Positions 53,190-61,613 of a stretch of DNA of 64,000 nucleotides are shown here, in pieces. Where the stretch lies: positions 434,001 to 498,000 of the forward strand of contig NZ_KB905816.1 in NCBI RefSeq assembly GCF_000381025.1. Reading direction: 5' to 3'. The translations under genes were made by a program, and so were the position numbers. Positions within the stretch are counted from its first letter, which is position 1; each line of letters begins with the position of its first letter. The stretch comes from Streptomyces sulphureus DSM 40104. Lineage in GTDB: Bacteria; Actinomycetota; Actinomycetes; Streptomycetales; Streptomycetaceae. Below the pieces are notes generated by a model, which searched no databases, was not told the DNA's origin, and was given only the letters and a program-made list of their open reading frames with translations.

Positions 53190-54406
53190 TAGCGCTCACC
53201 CCCGACTAGCGCCGCCTCGGGTTCCCACGGGACGGCGTCGGCCACGGACCGGCGGTGTGCACGCAGCACCCGCACCATGTTGATGCCGGCAGCACCGCAG
53301 ACCCGACCGCCCTGCCCGTAGAGGGCGACGAGACGACGCTCGCCGAGACCGCCCTCGACGATCCGGACCTCGTCGGCACCGCGAGTGCTGCCGTAGATCT
53401 GCACCTTCAGGTCGTACTGGTCCGACCACACGTACGGCACCGGTGCGAAGGGCTTCGCCTCGCCCGGCCCGGCGAGGATGTTCCGCCCCACGGCAAGGCC
53501 CTGCTCGGCGGCGTTGGTCCGGTGCTCGATGCGCGTACGCCTCCCCGTGCCGGGGTGCACCCAGCTCGCCACATCGCCCGCGGCCCAGACGCCGTCCCCG
53601 GCATACAAGGTCGCGTCGCACTCGACACCATTGCCGACCGGAACCGAACTCCCCTTCAGCCAGCCGGTGTTGGCACCTGCGCCGATCCCGACGAGGACCA
53701 CGTCCGCCTCGATGGTGCGACCGTCGGCCAGCTGCACTCCGCGCACCTGCCGTGCCCCGTCCGCGAGCACGCCCTCGACCATGACGCCCGGCTCGATCCG
53801 CACCCCGTGCTCGCGATGCACGTCGGCGAGCATCCCACCGATCTCGGCGCCCAACGCGTCCCCCAGCGGTACGGCCACGTCGGTCACCATCGTGACCTCA
53901 CAGCCCAACTCCCGTGCCACCGCGGCGGCTTCGGCCCCGACGAATCCGGAGCCGACGATGACCAGCCGCGGACGCCGGGCGAGCGCTGCCTTCAGCTCCT
54001 GAGCGTCCTCCAGGTTGCGCAGTACGTGTACCCCGCGGACGCCTTCGGTGCCCGGTAGCCGCCGCGCGCTCGCGCCGGTCGCGACCACCAGCGCCTCGTA
54101 CCCGACCCGCTCGCCGTCGCCCAACAACACCGCACGCTTGGCGGTGTCGAGCCCGACGGCCGGGACACCCAACCGCATGTCGACATCGAGCTCCTGCAAC
54201 GCCTCCGGCTGGCGCAGCGTCAGCCTGCCAACGTCCCAGGCACCACTGAGCAACTGCTTCGAGAGCGGCGGGCGGTCGTAAGGAAGATGCGGTTCTCCCC
54301 CGACGAGCGTCAGGTCGCCCTCGTACCCCTCACGTCGCAGCGTCTCGACGACGCCCAGCCCCGCGGCCGAGGCACCGACCACGGTGACGGATTCCGGTCG
54401 GTTCAC
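53189..54406 (-). CDS. FAD-dependent ferredoxin reductase
   Basis: 405-residue NAD(P)H:ferredoxin reductase of the putidaredoxin-reductase/rubredoxin-reductase type. FAD motif VVGASAAGLGVVETLRREG, NAD motif VIVGSGFVGAEAAAVAREL, and the second FAD motif GDGVWAAGDVASW. The GTG at 54406 overlaps the ferredoxin stop (GTGA). It should reduce the adjacent ferredoxin and, by inference, may also serve the other P450s and the Rieske dioxygenase, which have no reductase of their own here. Confidence 0.95.
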   Translation of the reverse strand: MNRPESVTVVGASAAGLGVVETLRREGYEGDLTLVGGEPHLPYDRPPLSKQLLSGAWDVGRLTLRQPEALQELDVDMRLGVPAVGLDTAKRAVLLGDGERVGYEALVVATGASARRLPGTEGVRGVHVLRNLEDAQELKAALARRPRLVIVGSGFVGAEAAAVARELGCEVTMVTDVAVPLGDALGAEIGGMLADVHREHGVRIEPGVMVEGVLADGARQVRGVQLADGRTIEADVVLVGIGAGANTGWLKGSSVPVGNGVECDATLYAGDGVWAAGDVASWVHPGTGRRTRIEHRTNAAEQGLAVGRNILAGPGEAKPFAPVPYVWSDQYDLKVQIYGSTRGADEVRIVEGGLGERRLVALYGQGGRVCGAAGINMVRVLRAHRRSVADAVPWEPEAALVGGER

Positions 54407-54597
54407 TCCTGCACCTCGATCACCGCGGCGGGGCATACGGCCGCAGCTTCGCGGACCTGTCCCAGCTGCTCGGCGGGCGGGTTCTCATCGAGCAGGACGA
54501 CGATGCCGTCCTCGTCCCGCTGGTCGAAGACATCGGGGGCGGCGAGGACGCACTGACCCGCCCCGCAGCATTTGTCGACGTCAAGGGAAATCTTCAC
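54403..54597 (-). CDS. P450-type ferredoxin (single cluster)
   Basis: 64-residue ferredoxin, close sister of the one at 47627. Ligands in KCCGAGQC and CPAAV. The GTG at 54597 (Val-Lys-Ile) is chosen because GGAGG lies seven bases upstream; a longer frame to 54666 has no support. First gene of the operon ferredoxin, reductase, fusion protein, P450. Confidence 0.94.
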   Translation of the reverse strand: MKISLDVDKCCGAGQCVLAAPDVFDQRDEDGIVVLLDENPPAEQLGQVREAAAVCPAAVIEVQE

Positions 54598-54804
54598 GAC
54601 AGGACCTCCATCACGCCCCTGTCCAGGGGTTGGCAAGGGCGGAGCGAAAACCCTTGTCCCAGACACCTAACTAAGTTCAGTTACGGAGGCTAACTATCGC
54701 GGAAGATGTCTGCAAGGACGTCTCGTTCGGGTTTGGGAGGATCTTTACGCTGTCGATGGACCACGTACACGATTCCTACCGGCGCACCACCGGTGCGACA
54801 GGGC
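54598..54804. promoter_or_regulatory. Promoter region of the ferredoxin operon with CTARCTAAGT box
   Basis: The gap between the ferredoxin start and the TetR stop contains CTAACTAAGTTCAGTTACGG at 54667-54686, followed by CTAACTATCG. The CTAACTAAGT box matches CTAGCTAAGT at 47537-47546. It lies about 70-80 bases upstream of the ferredoxin start, a suitable position for an operator. Confidence 0.5.
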
Positions 54805-55536
54805 TCAGCTCACGGGCTCGCCGAACCCCGCGAGGATCTCACGCAGTTGACGAGCCGTCTCGGTGTCCGCCGCAGGCGGTTGCGCCGCCCCCGTCGACTC
54901 GGACGGAACCATCGCCTCGATGAGTCCGGTAGCGAGCCGGGCCGGTAGGTCAACGTGCGTCGGCCCTTCCGCGAGCGCCTGGTGCAGCGTGATCGCCCCG
55001 TGCATACCGGACCACAGCGTCTGTGCAGCCTGCTCGTCGGGAAGGGCGAGCGCATGCCCCGCCTCCCGACAGCGCGCGAGCCCCTCCCGCAAGGCGTGCG
55101 AGATGTGCCGCGACGGATGCCGGTGCAGCCTCGCCGGCTCCACCCTGGGTTGACGCGTTTCGTACATCAGCCGGTAGTGGCCCGCGAACTCGCGGGCAAA
55201 GGCGCAGTACGCAACCGCCTGCGCCTTCAGGCGCTCGCGTGCATCCGCCCCGGCCGCCGCAGCATCGGCCTCGGCCTTCAGCATCCGGCCCGCCAGCACC
55301 TCGTACTTGTCCTCCAGGGCCGCCCACACGAGCTCGGCCTTGTCGGAGAAGTGCAGATAGATGCTGGGCGCCGCGATCCCGGCCTCCCGCGCCACCGCCC
55401 GCATCGTCAGCTTTTCCGCACTCCCCCACTCATCGAGCAGCCGGGACACGGCCTCCAGGATATCCCGCCGGAGCAACTCGCCCTGCCCGCGCGGGCTGCG
55501 CGAACGCTCCGCGCGCGCCTCCCGGCCCCCGGCCAT
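54805..55536 (-). CDS. TetR family transcriptional regulator
   Basis: 243-residue regulator. HTH at about residues 40-75 (TMRAVAREAGIAAPSIYLHFSDKAEL), followed by a WHG-type ligand-binding domain (TLWSGMHGAITLHQA). It is similar in plan to the TetR at 46813. GGAGGTTGGT precedes the ATG. It is transcribed towards the ferredoxin operon and may control it through the CTAACTAAGT site. It is the last recognisable gene of the catabolic region before the mobile-element content begins. Confidence 0.92.
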   Translation of the reverse strand: MAGGREARAERSRSPRGQGELLRRDILEAVSRLLDEWGSAEKLTMRAVAREAGIAAPSIYLHFSDKAELVWAALEDKYEVLAGRMLKAEADAAAAGADARERLKAQAVAYCAFAREFAGHYRLMYETRQPRVEPARLHRHPSRHISHALREGLARCREAGHALALPDEQAAQTLWSGMHGAITLHQALAEGPTHVDLPARLATGLIEAMVPSESTGAAQPPAADTETARQLREILAGFGEPVS

Positions 55537-55768
55537 ACCAACCTCCTCAGTCCTTCACCGAATGTTAAGGCAGGGTGCGGAGGAGCGAGCGCCCGCGCAG
55601 ACGCCAAGCGTTCCCAGGCGTCCACCGGCCGGGCAGTCCCGGCTTCGGGGTCCAGGACAGCGAGGACCCGCCGTTCCGATGTCGCAGCAGCTCTTCTATA
55701 CCAATGGGGGTAACGATCCAGCCGCCGAGAGTGATCGCCTGCGAGCGACCATGATGAGGGGACGGAAA

Positions 55769-56290
55769 CTAGCGGCGTTTACCGGGACCGACCGGCGTCG
55801 CAGGGACGGAGGGCCGACCCGCATCTCGGCGCCAGCAGTCGCAGCGGACCGCTTCGGCCGCGTTTGCTCGGCAGCCCTGCGGTAGGCACTTAGGGCATTT
55901 GTGGATGTCGTCGTGCTCGATGTGCCAGCCAGCGAAGGCAGCACGGGCGAGGCATTCGCTCATCACCTTTCGCATCTCCTCCCCATCGAAGATGGGCCCT
56001 CCCGAGATCATGGTCTCTCCCACGTGCGGTACCTCGATCTCTCCGCTGTAGCGCACGTCGCACATGTCGCAGTGCAACATGGCAGTACCAGTTGTGGGCC
56101 GCTTCGGGTCACCGACAGCGATAGCAAGCATGAGCCACAGATACGTCACCAGGAGTCGAGGCGCAGCAGACGCGCTGCCGAGCCGGGTGAATTCCAACGC
56201 GTCGTGCTGACGGGCCAACTCAGTTCCGAGTCGACGCCCCAACGCGACGACCACGCCAACCGGCTGCCCCCATCGGAACCACGCAGTCAA
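55769..56290 (-). CDS. Zinc-binding-type small protein of mobile-element context
   Basis: Up to 173 residues if started at 56290; starts at 56131 or 56080 are also possible, and none has a good ribosome-binding site. The C-terminal part has CDMC and CPKC, about 50 residues apart, as probable zinc ligands. The N-terminal part (WFRWGQP, later PKRPTT) is loosely reminiscent of the RRQRL-motif zinc-binding proteins found on Streptomyces elements; that similarity is from memory and weak. Function unknown. Confidence 0.55.
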   Translation of the reverse strand: MTAWFRWGQPVGVVVALGRRLGTELARQHDALEFTRLGSASAAPRLLVTYLWLMLAIAVGDPKRPTTGTAMLHCDMCDVRYSGEIEVPHVGETMISGGPIFDGEEMRKVMSECLARAAFAGWHIEHDDIHKCPKCLPQGCRANAAEAVRCDCWRRDAGRPSVPATPVGPGKRR

Positions 56291-56334
56291 CCCGCCAACT
56301 AAGGCGCCCGGTCAAAAACGAGCGAGCCTAGGCC

Positions 56335-56535
56335 TTACGGGCGAATGGGATCTGCGGTCGCCGCTTCCTTGACGTGTGAGGGCAGCACCAAGCTGGCGCG
56401 CAGGGCCTCCGCAGCCACGGCACGCAGGTCCTCGCCCTGGACGCCGACCGGGGCTGCGACAGGACAACATTGGACCGCTCCCACTCGAAAGCAGCGCGTG
56501 ACGGGCAAATCGAACACAAGATTGAATTTAGGCAT
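56335..56535 (-). CDS. Small hypothetical protein, start overlapping a divergent gene
   Basis: 66-residue protein beginning MPKFNLVFDLPVT, with normal third-position GC in the body (AAPVGVQGEDLRAVAAEAL). No family recognised. Its ATG (56535 to 56533) and the ATG of the plus-strand small gene (56534) share the palindrome GCATGC. No ribosome-binding site is visible, so a leaderless transcript would be required. Confidence 0.5.
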   Translation of the reverse strand: MPKFNLVFDLPVTRCFRVGAVQCCPVAAPVGVQGEDLRAVAAEALRASLVLPSHVKEAATADPIRP

Positions 56536-56776
56536 GCTGTACGCGTGCTTTCCCCAAGACCTCATCGGGCTGCAGCATTCTCGGAACCGCGCCTACGATG
56601 AGCTCGCGGGCCGCCCCCGCGACCCGACGGCTCTGCGTCGACAACTGCTCCGACTGACGGCCCGGCTTCATCGGCACCTATACTTCGATCTTTCGGTCGG
56701 TGGCAATTCCGGAGCCCGAAGGGAGCTGCGCAGGTACGTGAGGGGATCAGGCCGCCGGGATGGACGGACACCGTGA
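56534..56776 (+). CDS. Small actinobacterial element-associated protein
   Basis: 80-residue basic protein (MLYACFPQDLIGLQHSRNRA, then RRQLLRLTARLHRHLYF). The pattern of an N-terminal PxDLIxxQ motif followed by an LRRxLLxLxxxLxxH helix is one seen in small proteins encoded on Streptomyces mobile elements; the function is not known. Its stop overlaps the GTG of the DNA-binding protein gene that follows (GTGA), so the two are coupled. No clear ribosome-binding site precedes the ATG. Confidence 0.6.
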   Translation: MLYACFPQDLIGLQHSRNRAYDELAGRPRDPTALRRQLLRLTARLHRHLYFDLSVGGNSGARRELRRYVRGSGRRDGRTP

Positions 56777-56991
56777 GCGGCACGGCTGATGGGCAGGAAC
56801 GGATCGCACGGGCTGCGGAGGACTTCGTGTCCGAGCACGGGGAGGCGCCGTCGATGCGTGAGCTGGCCGATGCGGTCGGCTGTCGGAGTGCATCGACGGT
56901 CGCGTACCACTTGAAGCAGATGCGGGAGCGTGGTCCGCGCGTGAAGACGCGAGGGCGCCCGATAGGAGGATGCACGCACTGCGGCCGGTGA
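56773..56991 (+). CDS. LexA-like winged-helix DNA-binding protein (no protease domain)
   Basis: 72-residue protein corresponding to the N-terminal DNA-binding domain of LexA only: ERIARAAEDFVSEHGEAPSMRE and the recognition segment GCRSASTVAYHLKQM. The C-terminal autoprotease domain is absent and the protein ends in a short Cys-containing tail (GGCTHCGR). It starts with GTG overlapping the previous gene. It probably regulates the element's genes, but unlike LexA could not be inactivated by RecA-stimulated cleavage. Confidence 0.8.
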   Translation: MSGTADGQERIARAAEDFVSEHGEAPSMRELADAVGCRSASTVAYHLKQMRERGPRVKTRGRPIGGCTHCGR

Positions 56992-57271
56992 GACCGACCC
57001 GACCTGACTGTGCCTCGACGACACGCACCGAGGTGATGTCCCGGCGTACTCCCGCCGAGGAATTCCCCTTCGGAGCCGTTGATTCCACGCAGGGGACCGG
57101 GGTATGTTCCGTCTGCCTGGCCTCGGACGCGGCCAGTTCTGGATGCCTACCCGACCCGCTGGGCATCGGCAGAGAACCTACGTCGTTGACTTTTCACCGT
57201 TCTTTCTGTGTCGCTGTATCGGGACGCACCTTCACTGCCCAGGTCGGGGGGCCACGGCGAAGGAGCACACG

Positions 57272-59134
57272 ATGTACAGCCTCGACCAGATCAGCAACGC
57301 CACCGCGCAGCTCACCGGCGAGTCTCTCGAAGGCGCCCGACTGCGCTTGGGCACACTGACCCGCTTCGATCGGTTGGTGCCCGAAGCATCAGCAGATCAG
57401 GGCCTGTTGGAGTCAGTACTGGCCACTGCGCTGGGCTCGGTGGACGGGCAGAGCCGACCATTCGGCGTGCGGGAAGCAAGGCCCCTGGACAGTGGCTTGC
57501 TGCTGCGTCTGGAGCGTGAGGAAGAGGTGCAGGGGCTCTTCGGACTGCTGCCCTACCGAGCGAAGAGGGGGGCGTGGCGCGGAGTGCGTGGCCTGTTCGT
57601 AGAGACGGTCGGGGCCCAGCTGCGATTCCGTTTCCGCCCCTGGCTGTACAAGCGGTATCCGCGGTTGGCCGCGCCGGAGGTGTTGGTTGCCGGCCCGCAC
57701 GGAGCGGACCTGCCTGCGTTGCTGGCCGCGCACGCGGCGCAGATTGTAGAGGCCGGGCACAAGGTGCAGTGGAATCCGCAGCGTTCGGAGCCGGGACCGA
57801 AACGGCAGGAGCCGGTGGAGCGCAGCCTGGTGCGCCGGCTCGGTGCCTCCTACGCGCTGGGCAGCGCGTTGCTGCGGCGACCGCGCCTGTGGGACAGCCT
57901 GGACGGTTTCGCGGGGGTGCAGATGCGCACCGAGATGGCCGATCACGGGCTCGACTGGGTGGTGGAACGCTCGGTCGCCGAGGCGCAGTTCGATGACGAC
58001 CGTCTTATCGGGGTACTTACGGATGGCGTCGTGGGTTGCCGTTTGCGTGTACTCGACCACGCCTGCGGCGCCGGAGAATGCACTGTTCGCCTTGCTCCAC
58101 GTCCCGGAATGTGGGGATGGCGGGGCGTACTCACTGTGCATAGCCGTCGCGTACCGGCAGCCCAGTCCCATGAGCGACCCCGCCCCCGGCCATTGACCGC
58201 GATCGGTGAACGCCTCAACGTCACACGGCCGTTGGCCAGGGTCACCACCCCGCGACATGGCAGTCCGGATGTACCTGGTGTCGCGATCCAGCTCACCACG
58301 GTGCCGAATGAGGGCGTGCAGCGGGAAGAACTTGCCTGGGTAGCTGAACAGATCGCAGCAGTGTGGACGGTCCAGGGGCTGAAGACCGCCCTCGTGCAGA
58401 CCCATGAGCGGCACCATCTGGTCCTGTTCCGCGATCATGGGCAACCTTCGTGGGCCACGGCCCGGGTCCCAGGGTCGGTTGCAACGTGGCGACGGCTGCG
58501 CATCGCCCCACCGCCCGGCGAGCTGTGGGCACTGGCCGTTCCCGGTCGCGATGACGATGCCGCTGCTGCCGCCATCGCTCACGCCCGGCGGGCATTCGAC
58601 CGCATCCTCGTGGTCACCAGGACTGACTGGGTTGCGGATGCGGAGCCTCTCAACCAGCGAGCCGATGTGCGCATCCTCGTGCATCGAGAAATCCGCTATG
58701 AGCGGCACATCTCACTTCACACCACAGCAGGCCACGGGCCCGATGATGTAGAGCTCACGCCATCCGAATCGGCCATGCAATGGCGTCAGCAGGAACTCGG
58801 CCGGTGGGACCCGCAACACGCAGTCCGCGGCATGCTACTCCTCACCGATGACGACCAGAAGCCGCTCCCCGATGAGTTCGACTCGGCCGTCGAAGAGCAG
58901 CTGGCGCGATACGGGACGCCGGTATTGGGTCGCTTCCCCGCCAACAGGTTGATCCTCCATGGCGCCGGGCACAGCCCGCACCCGCCCACCGTGCTGGACC
59001 CGGAGACCGGCGAGCCCACCCACTCTCGAATGACCGCAGCAGCAGTTTCTCTCGCTCGCCGGCTGTGGCCCGGCGCACCTCATGGCGCCGAGCGGGAGCA
59101 TGCCCCGAATCCTCGGGTGACGTCACCGAGCTGA
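57272..59134 (+). CDS. Uncharacterised element protein(s) with ParA-like C-terminal half and an internal frame change
   Basis: A frame from the ATG at 57272 (AAGGAG upstream) stays open for 620 codons, but coding bias does not stay in it. From about 58010 to the TGA at 58194-58196 the better coding frame is the one giving WVAVCVYSTTPAAPENALF and LLHVPECGDGGAYSL; afterwards bias returns to the first frame. Thus there may be a first protein of about 308 residues needing one frameshift near 58000-58040, and a second protein starting at TTG 58193 that overlaps its stop. The second part (EQIAAVWTVQGLKTALVQTH, later RRAFDRILVVTRTDW) resembles a ParA/MinD-like fold lacking the Walker lysine motif. 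No known function. Confidence 0.55.
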   Translation: MYSLDQISNATAQLTGESLEGARLRLGTLTRFDRLVPEASADQGLLESVLATALGSVDGQSRPFGVREARPLDSGLLLRLEREEEVQGLFGLLPYRAKRGAWRGVRGLFVETVGAQLRFRFRPWLYKRYPRLAAPEVLVAGPHGADLPALLAAHAAQIVEAGHKVQWNPQRSEPGPKRQEPVERSLVRRLGASYALGSALLRRPRLWDSLDGFAGVQMRTEMADHGLDWVVERSVAEAQFDDDRLIGVLTDGVVGCRLRVLDHACGAGECTVRLAPRPGMWGWRGVLTVHSRRVPAAQSHERPRPRPLTAIGERLNVTRPLARVTTPRHGSPDVPGVAIQLTTVPNEGVQREELAWVAEQIAAVWTVQGLKTALVQTHERHHLVLFRDHGQPSWATARVPGSVATWRRLRIAPPPGELWALAVPGRDDDAAAAAIAHARRAFDRILVVTRTDWVADAEPLNQRADVRILVHREIRYERHISLHTTAGHGPDDVELTPSESAMQWRQQELGRWDPQHAVRGMLLLTDDDQKPLPDEFDSAVEEQLARYGTPVLGRFPANRLILHGAGHSPHPPTVLDPETGEPTHSRMTAAAVSLARRLWPGAPHGAEREHAPNPRVTSPS

Positions 59135-59239
59135 GGTCACCCGGGCTGCGTCGTGGGAGGCTGCGCACTCTCCGCGGAATATCTGGGTCGGCGCGCTGAT
59201 TCTCTCCTGACAGTGATCGTGCTGAGCGGGGAGGGGTGC

Positions 59240-60160
59240 ATGGGCGACCTGAAGGTCTTCCGGGTCCAAGGTGGCCGGGCGACGGAGGTTCCGGGGGCGT
59301 CGGCGGCGGTGGAGCAGGAGCTGCAGTCGCTGATCGAGGCCAATATGGAGGCGATGCTCGGTATCCGGTTCCTTGCGACGGAGTACCGGACCGGTCGGCA
59401 TCGGGGGCGGGTGGATTCGCTCGGGCTGGATGAGAGCGAAACTCCGGTGATCATCGAGTACAAGCGCTCACGGGATCAGAACGTGATCAGCCAGGCGCTG
59501 TCGTACCGGGTGTGGCTGCGGGACCATCACCACGAGTTCGAGCGGCTGGTCTCCGACCGGCTCGGTGCGGAGGCGGCCGGGGCGGTGGACTGGAGCAATC
59601 CGCGGGTGGTGTGCGTGGCCGGGGAGTTCACGTACCACGACACGGTGGCAGTGGAGGAGTTCGGCGTCCGGATCGACCTGGTTTCCTACCGGGTCTTCGA
59701 CGATATCCTAACGCTGCGGCTGATCGCCTCCGTCGCCGGGGCCACAGGGGCTTCCTCTCGTCCAAAGACTCCGGCCGCTTCGGAAGCGACCGGGGCAGCG
59801 CCGGCGGCGAGTGTGCCGCAGCAGCGGCTGGAGGGGGCTCCGGCTGCGGTGAAGGAGCTGTTCGGCGCGGTCGATGAGCGGCTGCTGCTGCCGGAGGGGG
59901 CGTGGATGGAACCGCAGCAGCACTATCTGACCTACCGGAGGTTGAAGAAGTTCGCCTCTCTGCGGGTGTTGCCGCGCAAGGAGGTTGTGGCGGTGAACCT
60001 GAAGCTCGATCCGGCAACGGTGGAGCTGGAGGAGGGCTTCACCCGGGACGTGACCAAGATCGGTTGTCTCGGCATCTCGGGAGTCGAGGTGAGCCTGCGC
60101 TCGCGCGCCGACCTGGAGCGCGCCGAGGAGTTGGTCCTGCGGAGTATCGCGACCTCCTGA
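59240..60160 (+). CDS. PD-(D/E)XK nuclease-like protein (DUF5655/NucS-like)
   Basis: 306-residue protein. The ATG at 59240 follows GGGGAGGGG. The N-terminal domain has the nuclease signature Asp59 in GRVDSLGL and Glu73-x-Lys75 in VIIEYKRS, followed by QALSYRVWL, as in RecB-like/NucS-like endonucleases. The C-terminal 110 residues (YLTYRRLKKFASLRVLPRKE) match the DUF5655-type domain that follows such nuclease domains in other bacteria. It may be a defence or DNA-processing protein of the element. Convergent with the methyltransferase gene. Confidence 0.82.
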   Translation: MGDLKVFRVQGGRATEVPGASAAVEQELQSLIEANMEAMLGIRFLATEYRTGRHRGRVDSLGLDESETPVIIEYKRSRDQNVISQALSYRVWLRDHHHEFERLVSDRLGAEAAGAVDWSNPRVVCVAGEFTYHDTVAVEEFGVRIDLVSYRVFDDILTLRLIASVAGATGASSRPKTPAASEATGAAPAASVPQQRLEGAPAAVKELFGAVDERLLLPEGAWMEPQQHYLTYRRLKKFASLRVLPRKEVVAVNLKLDPATVELEEGFTRDVTKIGCLGISGVEVSLRSRADLERAEELVLRSIATS

Positions 60161-60169
60161 CCACCGCAA

Positions 60170-60219
60170 GCGAAGGGGCGGTCGCCTACCCGTGATCGTG
60201 TGTGTGATCGCCCCTTCGC
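60170..60219. terminator. Hairpin between convergent nuclease-like and methyltransferase genes
   Basis: GCGAAGGGGCG at 60170-60180 pairs with CGCCCCTTCGC at 60209-60219; with one G-U wobble the stem extends to 14 pairs. It stands in the 95-base gap between the two convergent stops. Confidence 0.75.
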
Positions 60220-60255
60220 GCGTTCTGCCTTTCTCCCCGGCCTCTCGTCTTGGGA

Positions 60256-61005
60256 TCACTCCTCGGGTCCGGCGAGGTCGAAGTCGTCCTGGGCCAGCTC
60301 GTCTTCCATCCGCTGTTCGGCGATGTCGGCGTAGTGGTCGGACAGTTCGATGCCGACGAACTGCCGGCCTTCGCGCAGGGCGGCGACTCCGGTGGAGCCG
60401 GATCCGGTGAAGGGGTCGAGGACGGTGCCGGCTTCGGGGCAGATCTTCACCAGTTCCTGCATCACCTCGACCGGCTTCTGCGTGATGTGGACCCGGCCCT
60501 TGCGGGGCTGGCTGGCCTGGTAGAGGCCGGGGAGGTAGACGGGGTTGCGGTTGGCGTCGACGGGGCCCTTGGTGCCCCAGACGATGTACTCGCAGGACTG
60601 CTTGAGCCGTCCCTTCTGCGGACGGGAGACGGGCTTGTGCCAGGAGGCGATGCCGCGCCACGTCCATCCGGCGGCCTGCAACGCGTCGGTGATTGTGGGC
60701 AGTTGGCGCCAGTCGGTGAAGACCAGCGCGGTGCCGGATTCGACGGTGGCTCGGTATGCCTCGGTCAGCAGGAGCGAGAGCCAGTAGCCGTAGGAGCGCT
60801 GGTCGCGGTTCTCGCCGGGGAAGTTGGCGAGATGGTGCCCGGCACCTGCGGCGGTGTACTTCGCCTTCGCGGTGCGTCCGGTGCGCTCGGAGCTGGTGCG
60901 TCCGCCCGAGTTGTAGGGCGGGTCGGTGATCAGGGCGTCGACGCTGTTGTCCGGGAGGTTGGACAGCATGCTCAGCGCGTCGCCTCGGTGCAGAGTGTAG
61001 AGCAT
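60256..61005 (-). CDS. Site-specific DNA methyltransferase (N4/N6, beta-type motif order)
   Basis: 249-residue S-adenosylmethionine-dependent DNA methyltransferase. The catalytic motif DPPY is at residues 28-31 near the N-terminus and the cofactor motif DPFTGSGSTG is near the C-terminus, the order of beta-class enzymes (cytosine-N4 or adenine-N6). The target-recognition region between them is short. The ATG at 61005 is preferred to a GTG ten codons upstream. No partner restriction gene of a classical type adjoins it; the convergent nuclease-like gene at 59240 is the only candidate. Confidence 0.93.
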   Translation of the reverse strand: MLYTLHRGDALSMLSNLPDNSVDALITDPPYNSGGRTSSERTGRTAKAKYTAAGAGHHLANFPGENRDQRSYGYWLSLLLTEAYRATVESGTALVFTDWRQLPTITDALQAAGWTWRGIASWHKPVSRPQKGRLKQSCEYIVWGTKGPVDANRNPVYLPGLYQASQPRKGRVHITQKPVEVMQELVKICPEAGTVLDPFTGSGSTGVAALREGRQFVGIELSDHYADIAEQRMEDELAQDDFDLAGPEE

Positions 61006-61613
61006 AACGGGGTTCTCTCTCAGGAAGTGGTGCACACACGTCTGACCCCGCAGGGGGTAGTTCGTGGCTGGGGAACGCCCCGGCGAATTACGCCTGGGCG
61101 TTCGGGGTTTGGGGCCGACGTGCGCTGAAGAGTAGTGCGGGATTCCGGCCGCACCAACCTAGAAGCTGGCCGTCCTGGGCGGCTGGTTCGGCTCGTTTGG
61201 TGCGGCCGGAATTCGTCTCTACAGTCTCGGCACGCTCATCGGGAAGGAGCCTCCTCCCGCACCGGTTGAGTTGTGCTGATGCGTGCTGCGCAGTGCAAGG
61301 TGCAGGTCGGCCGTCTCCTGACCGGAGAAAGTTTCTGTGGAATGTGGCGCGTGAGATTACCAGCGCGGCTTGCTGCCGCTCTTCATCAATGCGGCCCGGT
61401 GGCCGGGGTTAGCAGGCCCCGGCCACCGGCTCCGCCACCCCTTACAAGGGGATTTCGGATTCTTGACCAGCGCGGTGCCAGTGACCTTTGCAACGAGAGC
61501 GCCTGCACCGCGCCGCCTACGCACGAGGAGTTGTCCATGCGGCACCCCCTGAAGAGCTCGGCGCCGGGGCAAGACGGTCGGCTCGCTCCCCGTCCGCTGG
61601 CCGGTCCACGCTC
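61006..61613. other. Intergenic region with two long inverted repeats before the conjugation operon
   Basis: About 600 bases. ATTCCGGCCGCACCAA at 61142-61157 is repeated inverted at 61197-61212 (16 of 16), with a 39-base spacer. CCGGTGGCCGGGG at 61396-61408 pairs with CCCCGGCCACCGG at 61417-61429 (13 of 13, eight-base loop), a likely terminator or attenuator. A 26-codon frame at 61537-61617 has a strong GAGGAG site and ends overlapping the next start, so it may be a leader peptide. The first repeat could be an operator or part of an origin of transfer. Confidence 0.5.

Noticed and set aside
55679..55885. Plus-strand frame beginning MSQQLFYTNGG
   Set aside because: No ribosome-binding site, overlaps the better supported zinc-binding-type gene on the other strand, and no family recognised.
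55537..57271. Possible tRNA or attachment site at the left side of the mobile element
   Set aside because: No cloverleaf-like sequence or T-arm consensus could be found, and no direct repeat was evident; the border remains undefined.
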